From Bacteroides sp. CAG:530 (lineage in GTDB: Bacteria; Bacteroidota; Bacteroidia; Bacteroidales; Bacteroidaceae): a DNA stretch of 42,876 bases. A program made the translations under genes and the position numbers. Each line of letters starts with the position of its first letter. The stretch's first letter is position 1. The stretch is taken from NCBI GenBank assembly GCA_000434735.1, contig FR881274.1:1-42876 (forward strand), written 5' to 3'. The notes under the pieces are model-generated. The model was not told the DNA's origin, searched no databases, and saw nothing but the letters and a program-made list of their open reading frames with translations. This document shows, in pieces, positions 6,280 to 15,322 of the stretch.

Positions 6280-6660
6280 GTTACCCACACCTAAGGGCTA
6301 AAAATACGTCGGTCGTATTGACGCATATGCTAGACTGTCACATCTGGAACGAAACTGTGCGAATAAGATTATTCATGTTATATTCTACGTGAGTTCGGGA
6401 TAATAAAGCATCTTTAAAAGTTGGTAATCACCGGATTATTTTGTATCTTTAAATCTATATAGATTAATTGCTACATGGTTTATTTGTGGCAAATTCTAAA
6501 ATAATGTAATCAACATGTATAATAATCACCATATTTTCGAAGCTGAATTTATGGTTTCTGAACCGTTCTTTGACAATACAGCATATTTATACCGCTACTA
6601 GCATACTCAATTTTAATCCTAATTCTAAGAATCCTTTTGTTTTCCTATTTCTCATCAACA
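6280..6660. other. Gene-free gap with a solo IS left end
   Basis: No gene is seen in this gap. Positions 6387-6456 are a copy of the IS left end. The stretch before it (6280-6386) contains GTCGGTCGTATTGACGC and the stretch after it is AT-rich; I recognise neither. Confidence 0.5.
6387..6456 (+). repeat. Solo copy of the IS982-family left end
   Basis: These 70 bases match 6661-6730, the left end of the complete element, at 68 positions, including the terminal ACGTGAGTTCGGGATAAT. After 6456 the two diverge. It is the remnant of an earlier insertion or of a nested event. Confidence 0.85.
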
Positions 6661-7694
6661 ACGTGAGTTCGGGATAATAAAGCATCCTTAAAAGTTGGTA
6701 ATCACCGGATTATTTTGTATCTTTAAGTCTGACAAACAAATAATTACAAAATTAACAACAATGATTACCAAGGATAAAGTTACGGAAATTTTCTGTATTA
6801 TTGATGAGTTTGATAAGAATTTTGATCTTGAATTGAAGAAAAATCTTCTTCCGGTCACTGATGGAAGGCAACATCGTAATCGAAAAGCTTCGCTGTCGGA
6901 TAGTGAAATAATGACTATTCTTTTTCTTTTCCATTTCTGGACTTATTGTAACTTCAAACACTATTACATCTATTGTATTTGTGGACACATGAAACCTGAT
7001 TTCCCTAATGCTGTATCATATAACAGATTTGTAGAACTGGAACAACGCGTGTTCTTCAAGCTTGTTTTCTTCCTCAAACTTTTTGCGTTCGGAAGATGTA
7101 CGGGGATAGGTTTTGTTGACAGCATTATGATACCGGTATGCCACAATCTGAGACGTTATGCCAACAAAGTATTCAAAGGGGTGGCCGCCGATGGCAAAGG
7201 CACAATGGGATGGTGTCACGGATTCAAGCTTCATCTGCTGTGTAATGACAGAGGAGAAATTATAACATTCTGTCTTACAAGAGCGAATGTTGACGACAGG
7301 AATCCCAAAGTATGGAAAGTACTTGCCAAAGATTTGTATGGAAAGGTCTTTGCGGACAGAGGCTATATCTCTCCCAAACTGTTTGATTCCTTATTTTACG
7401 ACGGTATTCAGCTGGTACATGGAATTAAGATGAACATGAAGAACAGGCTTATGTCCTTTTATGATAAAATGATGCTCAGAAAGAGGTATATCATTGAGAC
7501 GATTAATGATCTGCTCAAAAACAAAGCACAGCTCGTGCATTCCAGACATCGTTCGATAACGAATTCCCTAGTAAATCTGGTGGCTGTACTAGGTGCTTAT
7601 TGTTTCTTTGAAAACAAACCGGATGCATTGCAAGGATACTATATTGAGGACTCAAAACAGCTGGCCTTATTCTAAAATTATCCCGAACTCAGGT
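6661..7694 (+). mobile_element. Complete IS982-family insertion sequence
   Basis: The element is about 1.03 kb. The left end ACGTGAGTTCGGGATAAT (6661-6678) and the right end ATTATCCCGAACTCAGGT (7677-7694) are 18-bp inverted repeats with one mismatch. The interior carries a single intact transposase. I see no clear target duplication directly at both ends: the left flank is CTCATCAAC and the right flank ATTCCTTT. The right flank instead resembles the base run TATTCT before the solo left end at 6387, which hints that the right end may have been inherited from the older insertion. Confidence 0.85.
6761..7675 (+). CDS. IS982-family transposase
   Basis: This 304-residue DDE transposase starts at ATG 6761. 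The open frame extends upstream to a TTG at 6695, but that is inside the IS terminal region. The catalytic triad can be placed at D120 (GFVDSIMIPV), D199 (VFADRGYIS) and E246 (KRYIIETINDLLK), with the usual IS982 block VAADGKGTMGWCHGFKLHLL between them. It is full length for the family and shows no internal stop or frameshift, so it is likely active. It catalyses cut-and-paste movement of the element, with the inverted repeats 80-100 bases upstream and just after the stop as substrates. Confidence 0.9.
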   Translation: MITKDKVTEIFCIIDEFDKNFDLELKKNLLPVTDGRQHRNRKASLSDSEIMTILFLFHFWTYCNFKHYYIYCICGHMKPDFPNAVSYNRFVELEQRVFFKLVFFLKLFAFGRCTGIGFVDSIMIPVCHNLRRYANKVFKGVAADGKGTMGWCHGFKLHLLCNDRGEIITFCLTRANVDDRNPKVWKVLAKDLYGKVFADRGYISPKLFDSLFYDGIQLVHGIKMNMKNRLMSFYDKMMLRKRYIIETINDLLKNKAQLVHSRHRSITNSLVNLVAVLGAYCFFENKPDALQGYYIEDSKQLALF

Positions 7695-7729
7695 ATTCCT
7701 TTATTTGTGTCCACTTTAGAAAAAGGCAT

Positions 7730-7758
7730 AAAAAAAACCCATCGAAATAATCGACGGG
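7730..7758 (-). terminator. Rho-independent terminator of tRNA-Gln
   Basis: On the - strand the stem CCCGTCGA / TCGATGGG (8 bp with one G-U pair, loop TTATT, 7738-7758) is followed by eight Ts (7730-7737). It lies 11 bases after the tRNA. Confidence 0.85.
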
Positions 7759-7769
7759 GATTCTTTAGG

Positions 7770-7841
7770 TTGGACTACCAAGATTCGAACTTGGACAAAC
7801 AGAACCAAAACCTGTTGTGCTGCCATTACACCATAGTCCAA
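7770..7841 (-). tRNA. tRNA-Gln (anticodon TTG)
   Basis: This 72-base tRNA has a perfect 7-bp acceptor stem TTGGACT / AGTCCAA. The anticodon stem ACAGG / TCTGT encloses the loop TTTTGGT, giving anticodon TTG. The T-arm contains GTTCGAATC. CCA is not encoded. It has its own promoter (7866-7898) and terminator (7730-7758), so it is a monocistronic tRNA gene. It is the typical kind of tRNA target for integrases, but no attachment-site duplication is visible around it. Confidence 0.97.
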
Positions 7842-7865
7842 TCGTGCTTCATTACGAAAGCGGTG

Positions 7866-7898
7866 CAAAGATAAGGCATTTTTGCCGTATCTTCCAAA
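7866..7898 (-). promoter_or_regulatory. Bacteroides-type promoter for tRNA-Gln
   Basis: On the - strand TTTG (7895-7898) is followed after 21 bases by TATCTTTG (7866-7873), an exact match to the -33 TTTG and -7 TAnnTTTG consensus of the Bacteroides housekeeping sigma factor. The -7 element lies 24 bases before the tRNA 5' end. Confidence 0.85.
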
Positions 7899-7919
7899 TA
7901 AAAAATGAGTTTTTTGCCG

Positions 7920-7947
7920 ATAAAATGCCAAAATAGAGGGTTTTGGC
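7920..7947 (-). terminator. Probable terminator of the priA operon
   Basis: On the - strand a perfect 7-bp stem GCCAAAA / TTTTGGC (7927-7947) with a 7-base loop is followed by ATTTTAT. It sits 13 bases beyond the stop of the PHP gene, in the right place to end the three-gene operon. Confidence 0.65.
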
Positions 7948-7959
7948 GGAGTTATGTGC

Positions 7960-8670
7960 TTATAGCGACAAGTAACTCTTGAACTTCTCTACCGATGTGT
8001 TCATTATCAATTCTTCGGGAAACTCTGTTTCGGCTACCAACTGTAGGGCATAGTCGTAGGTGGCTATGTCGAACGAAATGTGGGCATCGCTACCTAATAT
8101 TACGGGTACTTCGTATTTCTTTGAAAGGCGAAGTATTTCTAAATTATTAGGGCGAGCCTGTTTTTTTCCGCGCGACGGTTTTAGCGATGAGTTGTTAATC
8201 TCAAGCAGGGTGTGATGTTCCTTCGCCGCCAATACTATCGGCTCGAAGTTCAAGTCGGCTGTGCCGTCGCCCGGATGACTTATAATATTAATGTATGGGT
8301 TGCTGATGGCTTGCACCATGCCGTAGGTATTCTCTTCTTTGGTGCCTTGACTATAGCATAGCGAGTGAATTCCGGCTATGCGAAGGTCGAGCAGTTTCAA
8401 GTAACTCTCATCAAGGTCGAGGGTTCCTTTTGTATCGGTGATGTTTATTTCGGCTCCTAACATCAGCTCTATGCCGTACATTTGGCGAGGCACCACGTGG
8501 ATATTACGGAAATAAATAGGGTTGCATGTGCCGGGAATGCCAGGACTATGTTCGGTTATTCCCAATAGTTTCAGTCCTTTGTCGGCTGCCGCTTGCGCCA
8601 TTTCTTGCAGAGTGCTGAAAGCATGTCCGCTAGCTACGGTATGCGTATGTACGTCTAATTCTATATTCAT
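7960..8670 (-). CDS. ycdX: PHP-domain phosphatase, YcdX type
   Basis: The 236-residue protein has the full set of PHP metal ligands: DVHTH (H8, H10), SGHAFST (H16), ITEHSPG (H41), GAEIN (E74), IHS (H102), SHPGDG (H132) and GSDAH (D195, H197). The length and the GITEHSPGIPGTCNP block match YcdX-type phosphatases, trinuclear-metal enzymes that hydrolyse small phosphate esters; the physiological substrate is uncertain. It is cytoplasmic. It is the last gene of a - strand operon, starting 30 bases after priA. The name is by family resemblance; the broader call PHP hydrolase is near certain. Confidence 0.85.
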   Translation of the reverse strand: MNIELDVHTHTVASGHAFSTLQEMAQAAADKGLKLLGITEHSPGIPGTCNPIYFRNIHVVPRQMYGIELMLGAEINITDTKGTLDLDESYLKLLDLRIAGIHSLCYSQGTKEENTYGMVQAISNPYINIISHPGDGTADLNFEPIVLAAKEHHTLLEINNSSLKPSRGKKQARPNNLEILRLSKKYEVPVILGSDAHISFDIATYDYALQLVAETEFPEELIMNTSVEKFKSYLSL

Positions 8671-8700
8671 TGTTATATGGTCTTTATTATCATTGTATCA

Positions 8701-11163
8701 TTACATTGGGTCTACATCGTAATATACTATAAGCGAGCGGAAACGTTCATCCTCTTTTATGGCTTGTTGCACTCCGAGCAGATACTCCCTTACTTTCGCC
8801 AGCGATGCCGTTTGCTCTATCTTCACCACTATCTTCTTGATGTAAAGAGTCTGTATGCGTGCCACGGGCGGTTTGTCGGGACCTAACACTCGTTCTCCCA
8901 TTCCGTTTCGCAGATAGCCTGCCATCAGCGTGGCTGCCTGCTCCAAGATATCTTCTTTCTGGTGCTTCAGGTATACGTATACCAGTCGGTAGAAAGGAGG
9001 GTATCTGAACAGACTCCGTTCTTCCATCTGACTTTTGTAGAGCGAAGCATAGTCGTTTGTTACCACCTGATGGATGATAGGTTCGTCGGGCGACTTGGTT
9101 TGCAGTACCACCAGCCCTTGTCTGTTCTTGCGCCCTGCACGTCCTGCCACTTGCGCCATGAGCTGAAATGCCCTTTCGTACGAGCGGAAGTCGGGATAAT
9201 TCATCATCGAATCGGCGTTAAGTATACCTACTACGCTTACATGGTCAAAGTCGAGTCCTTTCGATACCATCTGCGTACCTATTAATATATCCGTGCGTCC
9301 TTGTTCAAAGTCAGAGATAATTCTTTCGTAGGCAGTGCGCGAGCGTGTAGTATCGAGGTCCATGCGTGCTACTTTAGCTTCGGGGAATATCAGTTTGATA
9401 TCATCCTCTATCTTTTCGGTGCCGAATCCGCGGTTCTCAAGTTCTACGCTTCCGCATGCCGGGCACGAGGCTGGCACTGCGTATGTATATCCGCAGTAAT
9501 GACACGTTAGTTGGCGTAGCGATTTATGATAGGTGAGGCTCACGTCGCAGTTTTTGCAGCGTGGCACCCATCCGCAGATGCGGCATTCTATCATCGGCGC
9601 AAAACCTCGTCGGTTCTGAAAGAGGATAACCTGCTCTTTATTATCGAGTGCCTGACGAATTTTTTGCAGCAATAGTGGCGAGAACTGTGCCGTCATCCGT
9701 TTTTTGCGTGCCAGTTCCTTTATGTCTACCACCTCTATCTGCGGAAGCAGTATCTGCTTATGTCGTTCGGTGAGTTGCACCAGTCCGTATTTGCCGTGCG
9801 TAGCATTGTAATACGATTCGAGGCTTGGTGTGGCTGTGCCGAGCAATGTCTTGGCACCGAACATCGAAGCCAACACGATGGCAGTGCTACGTGCATGATA
9901 GCGCGGGGCAGGGTCTTGCTGCTTGTAAGTAGTCTCATGCTCCTCGTCCACTATTACCAGTCCCAATCGTTGAAAGGGTAGGAACACCGACGAGCGTACG
10001 CCCAATATTACGTCGTAGGGTTGTACCGAGAGTTGTTTTTGCCATATCTCCACTCGCTCGGCATCGGGGAATTTAGAGTGATATACCCCCAGTCGGTTGC
10101 CGAATACACGTTTCAGTCGTTCGGTAATCTGTGTGGTGAGGGCTATCTCCGGAAGCAGATACAACACCTGCTTTCCGGCATCGATGGCTTGTTTTATAAG
10201 ATGAATGTATATCTCTGTCTTTCCACTCGATGTTACACCGTGCAGCAGACAGACGTTCTTTGTGCGGAATGAATCGAGTATGGCGGAGTATGCCTTTTGC
10301 TGAGCGTCGCTCAGTTGGTTGAGTGGCACGGTCTGTATATCTCCCTTAGTCAGTCGTCCGGTTTCTTCGAAATAGATTTCGAGTATCTGCTTTTTAACTA
10401 GTTCGTTCAGTATGGCCGATGAAGCCTGCGCCTGTTCTATCAAAGCGCTTTTGGTAACGGTGTTCAAGAAACATCCCGGATTTGTCCATCCCGACATTTG
10501 CAGATATTTCATCAGCACCGCTTGCTGTTTGGTAGCTTTCGATAGCATGTCGAGTTGAATATGCAGCATCTTCTCGTTCTGCATCTGAGGTGTGAGTCTC
10601 ACACGGGCTTCCAACTTAGGCTTATAGCTTCGTTTCAGCTCTTCCTTTATCACCACAGCTCCTTTTTCTAGCAGTAGGTTAATGGTAGGAAGCAAATTCT
10701 TTAGTCCACTTTGCTTTTCCAACTGATTGATACACTGCTCTTCGTCAGCTTTCAGCAGTCCTAAAAGCTGTTGCTCTTTGGGTGTAAGCGGTGTGTCGCT
10801 CTCAAACTCTTCGTTTAGAGCCACCATTGTTTCGCTTTCTATTTTCATGCCCGATGGCAGCGCTGCCTTATACACATCGCCAAGCGTACATAAGTAATAG
10901 TCGGCTATCCATCGCCACAGTTTATACTGTTGTTTCAGCAGAATAGGCTTTTCGTCTATAAGTTCAAAAATGTCTTTCGTTTCGTACGCTTCGGGCGGAG
11001 TGTGATGCAGTTTCACCACGATGGCGGTATAATACCTTTTCGCTCCGAACTGAACAACAACTCGGCTTCCTTCGTGTATCATTCCTTCCAGTACAGGAGG
11101 CACGGAGTAAGTATAATGTGCCGCTATGGGCAGAGGTACTATGACATCGACATACGTTTTCAT
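8701..11163 (-). CDS. priA: Primosomal helicase PriA
   Basis: PriA is the 3'-5' helicase that recognises stalled or D-loop forks and reloads the replicative helicase. At 820 residues this is full length. Residues 1-100 form the 3'-BD domain; Walker A is GVTSSGKT (309-316), Walker B DEEH (406-409), then GTATPSLES (442-450). The two zinc sites unique to PriA are intact with eight cysteines (C527, C530, C536, C539, C554, C557, C567, C570). GTQMVSKGLDFDHV and QVAGRAGR complete the helicase motifs. It is the middle gene of an operon, 28 bases after the CPBP protease gene. It is core genome with no anomalies. Confidence 0.97.
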   Translation of the reverse strand: MKTYVDVIVPLPIAAHYTYSVPPVLEGMIHEGSRVVVQFGAKRYYTAIVVKLHHTPPEAYETKDIFELIDEKPILLKQQYKLWRWIADYYLCTLGDVYKAALPSGMKIESETMVALNEEFESDTPLTPKEQQLLGLLKADEEQCINQLEKQSGLKNLLPTINLLLEKGAVVIKEELKRSYKPKLEARVRLTPQMQNEKMLHIQLDMLSKATKQQAVLMKYLQMSGWTNPGCFLNTVTKSALIEQAQASSAILNELVKKQILEIYFEETGRLTKGDIQTVPLNQLSDAQQKAYSAILDSFRTKNVCLLHGVTSSGKTEIYIHLIKQAIDAGKQVLYLLPEIALTTQITERLKRVFGNRLGVYHSKFPDAERVEIWQKQLSVQPYDVILGVRSSVFLPFQRLGLVIVDEEHETTYKQQDPAPRYHARSTAIVLASMFGAKTLLGTATPSLESYYNATHGKYGLVQLTERHKQILLPQIEVVDIKELARKKRMTAQFSPLLLQKIRQALDNKEQVILFQNRRGFAPMIECRICGWVPRCKNCDVSLTYHKSLRQLTCHYCGYTYAVPASCPACGSVELENRGFGTEKIEDDIKLIFPEAKVARMDLDTTRSRTAYERIISDFEQGRTDILIGTQMVSKGLDFDHVSVVGILNADSMMNYPDFRSYERAFQLMAQVAGRAGRKNRQGLVVLQTKSPDEPIIHQVVTNDYASLYKSQMEERSLFRYPPFYRLVYVYLKHQKEDILEQAATLMAGYLRNGMGERVLGPDKPPVARIQTLYIKKIVVKIEQTASLAKVREYLLGVQQAIKEDERFRSLIVYYDVDPM

Positions 11164-11191
11164 GCCGCAAAGTTAAGCATTAACTTGCAAA

Positions 11192-11995
11192 TTAATGCTC
11201 CGTATTAGAGTAAGCTGCGCCTTGGCACTTGAAACTTTTATCGTTAAGGTACCATATGCATATTGCGCTGACTATAGCTCCGGCTAATGCCAGACATGCG
11301 GCGCCGCCAGAACCGAGTTGTTCGCACATAGTAGTATCGGTCTTACCGAGCAGATAGTAAAGCACTACCGACGAGCCGTTGTTTATGAAATGCATCAATA
11401 TGCCGGGCAATAGGCTTCCGGTGCGATAATACACCCATCCCAATGCCAGTCCGGTTACTATGGCGAAGGGAATTTGCACGGGGTTGCCATGCACTAATCC
11501 GAATATCACCGATGAGGCCAGTATAGCCCATTTCGGATTCTTCCATATCTTCATAAGATGTCCTTGTATGGCTCCGCGGAATAGCAGTTCTTCTACTATC
11601 GGTGCCAATATCACTATCGAGAATATGCCTAAGGGCGAATTCAGCATCGCATTGAACGCGTCTTCCAGATTGTTGGGCAAATTGAGCAATTCGTTAAGAT
11701 AGTTGGTCCAGCATCCCATGCTTATTATAAACAATGCGGCGACTACCATTTTATTTAATGAGCAGAGAGAGAAGTTCTTTTTCTCTTTTAAAACGTACCC
11801 TCCAAGCATTAGATGAATTCCTACGGCAATTGTAGCAAGTGCCTGACATGCAATGATGCCCGGCGTAAAATATGGGCTGGCTCCGATATGATAAAAATCG
11901 ATATGTGTAAGCAGAACTAATCCGCATGCAAAGACTCCCTGAAACGCTAATTGGTAAGCTATATAGTATAAAATCAGCTTAATTACTCTTCCCAT
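11192..11995 (-). CDS. CPBP-family intramembrane metalloprotease
   Basis: This 267-residue protein has several membrane segments and the CPBP (CAAX protease and bacteriocin-processing, Abi) signature: APIVEELLFRG with the Glu pair at 135-136 and Arg140, then VIFGLVHG with His169, then GILMHFINN with His202 and Asn. These residues line the active site in Rce1-type proteases. Bacterial members process peptides or mature proteins in the membrane; the substrate is unknown here. It is the first gene of the operon with priA, and a candidate promoter lies 25 bases upstream. Confidence 0.85.
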   Translation of the reverse strand: MGRVIKLILYYIAYQLAFQGVFACGLVLLTHIDFYHIGASPYFTPGIIACQALATIAVGIHLMLGGYVLKEKKNFSLCSLNKMVVAALFIISMGCWTNYLNELLNLPNNLEDAFNAMLNSPLGIFSIVILAPIVEELLFRGAIQGHLMKIWKNPKWAILASSVIFGLVHGNPVQIPFAIVTGLALGWVYYRTGSLLPGILMHFINNGSSVVLYYLLGKTDTTMCEQLGSGGAACLALAGAIVSAICIWYLNDKSFKCQGAAYSNTEH

Positions 11996-12019
11996 AATTC
12001 CCGTTTTTAATAGATAAAA

Positions 12020-12050
12020 CGAAGATAAACGATTTTTCCGGTAGGAGCAA
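12020..12050 (-). promoter_or_regulatory. Candidate promoter of the CPBP-priA-PHP operon
   Basis: On the - strand TTG (12048-12050) is followed after 20 bases by TATCTTCG (12020-12027), one base off TAnnTTTG. It lies about 25 bases before the ATG of the first gene. Confidence 0.55.
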
Positions 12051-12060
12051 GTGAAAATTT

Positions 12061-12108
12061 GTTATTGATAAATGTACGTATCATATTAAAGTCATACGTT
12101 GTTTCGAC
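12061..12108 (+). repeat. Intergenic direct repeat, copy 1
   Basis: The 48 bases from GTTATTGATAAATGTACGTA to TTTCGAC are closely matched by 15274-15322 (49 bases, a few substitutions and one extra base). The two copies flank the GH2 gene in the same orientation. Confidence 0.8.
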
Positions 12109-12210
12109 AAAGTCGTCTCACTTCGACCGATACGCACGCTTATTTCGACCGATGTGAACGCTCACATCGACCGGTGTGAACGCTTACTTCGGTCGAAGTA
12201 AGACGACTTT
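12109..12210. repeat. Long inverted repeat enclosing three 22-bp tandem units
   Basis: The outer arms 12109-12130 and 12189-12210 are complementary at 21 of 22 positions (AAAGTCGTCT...TTCGACCGA and its complement). Between and within them, units starting with TCGACCG occur at 12123, 12145 and 12167, exactly 22 bp apart, each with an ACGC near its end. The core GATGTGA-ACGC-TCACATC (12151-12168) can form its own hairpin. Neither protein coding nor a T-run terminator is seen. The rest of the 12000-12313 gap holds only a promoter on the left and nothing else recognised. Confidence 0.8.
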
Positions 12211-12313
12211 GTGTTGATTGATACTAATTTAGTAGACACACCTTTGGATTACATCCTGAAAAGGTTGTCTTTTTTGTGAAACTTGATGCCGTTATAGCCT
12301 ATATTAGCATTGA

Positions 12314-14983
12314 TTAATTCTTTTCACCGAAATCGGTTTGCTGCTGTTCTACTTCTTTCAGTTTCTTATTATTAACTTGTTTTATTCTCAGCTCTTCTTT
12401 TACATCTATATCTGTTTTGTTAGTTGATTTATCTGAGAAACTTGCCATAGGTATAAGAGAGGCTTCTTTCTCTGAATAAACCATAGAATAAGTAGCTGGT
12501 TTACTTTCTAATTCTAGTACGGCACTTGTGGGCATCTGAGAGCCTTTAAACCAAACGCTAGCTGTGATTTTGACTTTTCCAGGTTTCAGTGTGGATTGAA
12601 TCAAGACAGGAGCGGTTCCCCATTTCACTGGAGTCGGATTGGTACCAATACCAACATCTCCTATTATACGAGCCTCTCCTTCCACGTTGAATTTGATGGA
12701 ATAGTTATTTAATCGTTTGATGTTTCCATTTTTATCGGCGATGGCTGCAACAACAGTGGCTATATCTGAACCATCAGCTTTCAAATCTATTCCTTCATGA
12801 TCGACCCAAAGCAAAATCTTTTCAGGACGGCGTGCAGGTCTAACTTCATGGGTAGCTACAACTTTACCGTCAATGAGACCTTCTGCACGTAAAAAGACAT
12901 CATCTTGCTTGTTTGCTCTTGATAATTTTTTATCAATCATAAAATCATAAACATCTTTGAATGTTATAACCGGTGATGGCATTCCTTTTGTTGTTTTAGG
13001 ACGTTTGTAAGTCCAAGTCTTTCCATTTTTATTATAAGTTAATTTCACTTCTTCGCAATTGGAATAAACCGTAATGTCTTTTGGTGAAAATGGAGTCATT
13101 TCATGAGCTATGTAAACCATAGGGCCGGTTTCATATATTCTATCTTCATGTTTAGCGTCACGTTGAGCCTTAAACATATAATATGAGTATTTGGGCTGGC
13201 GAAACACATCCATTAAACCTCCGTAGAAAGGATCTGGATGATAGCCTCTCTGATGGTCGAATGAATGCCACAGGCAACCACCTACATGTTGACGGTCGGT
13301 TTTGTAAAGTGCATCATAACTAGTATATGAATAACTTGGTTTGGCATAATGTTGTGATTGTATCAACATGGCATATTCGCCCCAATTACGAGCTACACGA
13401 CTTGGAGAATTATGCGAATTCCAATCGTCTACATTATCTCCCCATTCTCTGGTGAAATAAGTAACTTTTGGATCGAGATGTTTGCTCGCCCATTCCTTAT
13501 CACCATTTGAAGGATGCGTAAATTGTACTGGATATACCTCATGACCACGTGCTTCGCTATCACAGCTGGAATAGCAATAAGGATAAGGATATTCTTCGCT
13601 GACAATATTCAATGTTTTTTGAGCAAAATCTGCAGGATACCATGTCTCATTCAATATAGGCTCCCATAGCCATACACAAGGATGATTACGGTCTCTACGT
13701 ACTAACTGACGAATATCACTGTAAACACGTTCGGCAAATTCTGGCGCATCGTTCCAAAATTGCCAACCTGGTGTGTTGACTATTACGAATAACCCTAATT
13801 CGTCGCATGCGTCCATAAATGCTGGGTCTTGCGGACAATGTGCATTACGAATCACCTTCATACCGGCATCGCGTAATTTCTTGGCATCGCACCAATGAAG
13901 ACTGTTGGGAACAGCATTGCCTATCAATGCATAATCCTGATGGCGGTTTCCTCCAATAAGAGGGCGCTCATAAGGCTTTCCATTTAACCAAAAACCATCT
14001 TTACCTTTAAATTCTATGCTGCGAATACCTATGCGCTTACGATAACCGTCTACTATACGACCTTCTTTATCACGAATACGCACCAATAAACTGTATAAAT
14101 GTGGCTGCTCTGGACTCCACAAATAAGGAGTCTGTAATGTTACTTTGTCTTTAGAGGTAACTGCCTTGCCAGAGCGTACGCTGAACGTTGAGTTTACTAT
14201 AGCTGCTTGTTGGCCATCTGGTTGCAATAATTCATATTCTATCACTCCTTGAAAAGTCTTACGACTTTCATTACGAACTTGTAATTGCAGTAGCACTGTT
14301 GCAGATTTTTCTGACACCTTATCATAAGCAATAAAAAGTCCACCTCCAGCTATTGTCTGCTCATAATTGGGGTCTGTGATATGCACCGGATTATGAGCTA
14401 CTAACCAACAATCGCGATAGATTCCTCCAAAATAAGTAAAATCTAAAACTTCTTGAGCTTTCCCTGGAGGATAATTAGGGTCGTTGCTATTATCAGTCCA
14501 TACGGCGATGACATTATCTGTGCCCCACTGCAATGCGTCGGTCACATCAACAATTATCGGTAAATAGCCTCCGTAATGTTGTGTAAGCAGCTTGCCGTTT
14601 ACAAACACTTTGCTTTTTCCCATAATAGCTTCGAAATGCAAAAACAATTTTTGTCCTTTCAACTTTTCATCTGGAGTAAAGTGTTTACGATACCATGCTT
14701 CTCCTTGATAGTTTATGCATCCGCTTGCTTCGGTAGGCAGATATTCCAATCCGTGTGGAAGAGATACCATTGTCCAGTCGCTATCGTCGAACGATAATGT
14801 TTCTGCTCCAGAAACTGCTCCTTTAAAAAAACGCCAAGCAGGATTCATGGAACGAACTGTTCTTCCAGAATTAGGTAATTCATAGAAACCAGCGGTAGAG
14901 AATTGAGGTTGATAAGCTCCTAACGTTTGCTGAATTGAAATGAACAGCAAAACAAATAAGATTAATAATGTATTTCTTTTCAT
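12314..14983 (-). CDS. Secreted glycoside hydrolase family 2 protein
   Basis: The protein is 889 residues with a Sec signal (MKRNTLLILFVLLFISIQQTLG). Residues 40-200 form the sugar-binding jelly-roll with GEAWYRKHF and FEAIMGKSKVFVNG, 205-325 an Ig-like domain, and about 330-600 the TIM barrel. Catalytic residues of family GH2 are visible: acid/base E446 in WEPILNE and nucleophile E513 in FTREWGD, plus NRHQDY (346-351). C-terminal Ig-like domains follow. GH2 covers beta-galactosidase, beta-mannosidase, beta-glucuronidase and others; the exact specificity cannot be read here. It is monocistronic on the - strand, flanked by direct repeats, and not adjacent to a SusC/D pair on its own strand. 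It may supply an exo-activity to the PUL at 17.5-27.5 kb, which is a guess from proximity. Confidence 0.85.
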   Translation of the reverse strand: MKRNTLLILFVLLFISIQQTLGAYQPQFSTAGFYELPNSGRTVRSMNPAWRFFKGAVSGAETLSFDDSDWTMVSLPHGLEYLPTEASGCINYQGEAWYRKHFTPDEKLKGQKLFLHFEAIMGKSKVFVNGKLLTQHYGGYLPIIVDVTDALQWGTDNVIAVWTDNSNDPNYPPGKAQEVLDFTYFGGIYRDCWLVAHNPVHITDPNYEQTIAGGGLFIAYDKVSEKSATVLLQLQVRNESRKTFQGVIEYELLQPDGQQAAIVNSTFSVRSGKAVTSKDKVTLQTPYLWSPEQPHLYSLLVRIRDKEGRIVDGYRKRIGIRSIEFKGKDGFWLNGKPYERPLIGGNRHQDYALIGNAVPNSLHWCDAKKLRDAGMKVIRNAHCPQDPAFMDACDELGLFVIVNTPGWQFWNDAPEFAERVYSDIRQLVRRDRNHPCVWLWEPILNETWYPADFAQKTLNIVSEEYPYPYCYSSCDSEARGHEVYPVQFTHPSNGDKEWASKHLDPKVTYFTREWGDNVDDWNSHNSPSRVARNWGEYAMLIQSQHYAKPSYSYTSYDALYKTDRQHVGGCLWHSFDHQRGYHPDPFYGGLMDVFRQPKYSYYMFKAQRDAKHEDRIYETGPMVYIAHEMTPFSPKDITVYSNCEEVKLTYNKNGKTWTYKRPKTTKGMPSPVITFKDVYDFMIDKKLSRANKQDDVFLRAEGLIDGKVVATHEVRPARRPEKILLWVDHEGIDLKADGSDIATVVAAIADKNGNIKRLNNYSIKFNVEGEARIIGDVGIGTNPTPVKWGTAPVLIQSTLKPGKVKITASVWFKGSQMPTSAVLELESKPATYSMVYSEKEASLIPMASFSDKSTNKTDIDVKEELRIKQVNNKKLKEVEQQQTDFGEKN

Positions 14984-15017
14984 ACTAAAATATTTAATAG
15001 GTTTACATAATAATAAC

Positions 15018-15035
15018 TTATAACTTAAGTTGTAA
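15018..15035. promoter_or_regulatory. Imperfect palindrome upstream of the GH2 gene
   Basis: TTATAACTTAAGTTGTAA is an 18-bp palindrome with one mismatched pair, 35 bases upstream of the GH2 start codon. It could be an operator, but no regulator is known. Confidence 0.3.
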
Positions 15036-15273
15036 CGTATTCTGCTATCTCTAAATCTTTTATATACGAGTAGATGAAACGGACGAAAGGTTTCTGATAA
15101 TCTTGATAAAGACGATAAAATAATATCTTTGGGGTTTGTTTCATTTGTATCCGTTCAATAGTATTACATTGTTAAAAGCACCCATTAATGCAAAAATAGA
15201 TTTTTTTCACTAGCAATCATAGCATATATGAGAAAAAGCATCAATCCGATTGTAAACAAAAGGTGTAAAATGT

Positions 15274-15322
15274 GTTATTGATAAATGTACGTATTATATT
15301 AAAGTCTTCCGATTATTTCGAC
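15274..15322 (+). repeat. Intergenic direct repeat, copy 2
   Basis: This matches 12061-12108 and then passes straight from CGAC to TTTGT. At copy 1 the same CGAC is followed by a 99-bp segment ending in CGAC and then TTTGT, so copy 2 looks like the version without the 22-bp-unit structure. Confidence 0.75.

Noticed and set aside
6695..6760. Upstream TTG start for the transposase
   Set aside because: It lies inside the terminal region of the IS, and the ATG at 6761 gives the usual family N-terminus.
12123..12188. Possible CRISPR array
   Set aside because: The 22-bp units are contiguous with no spacers and no cas genes are present.
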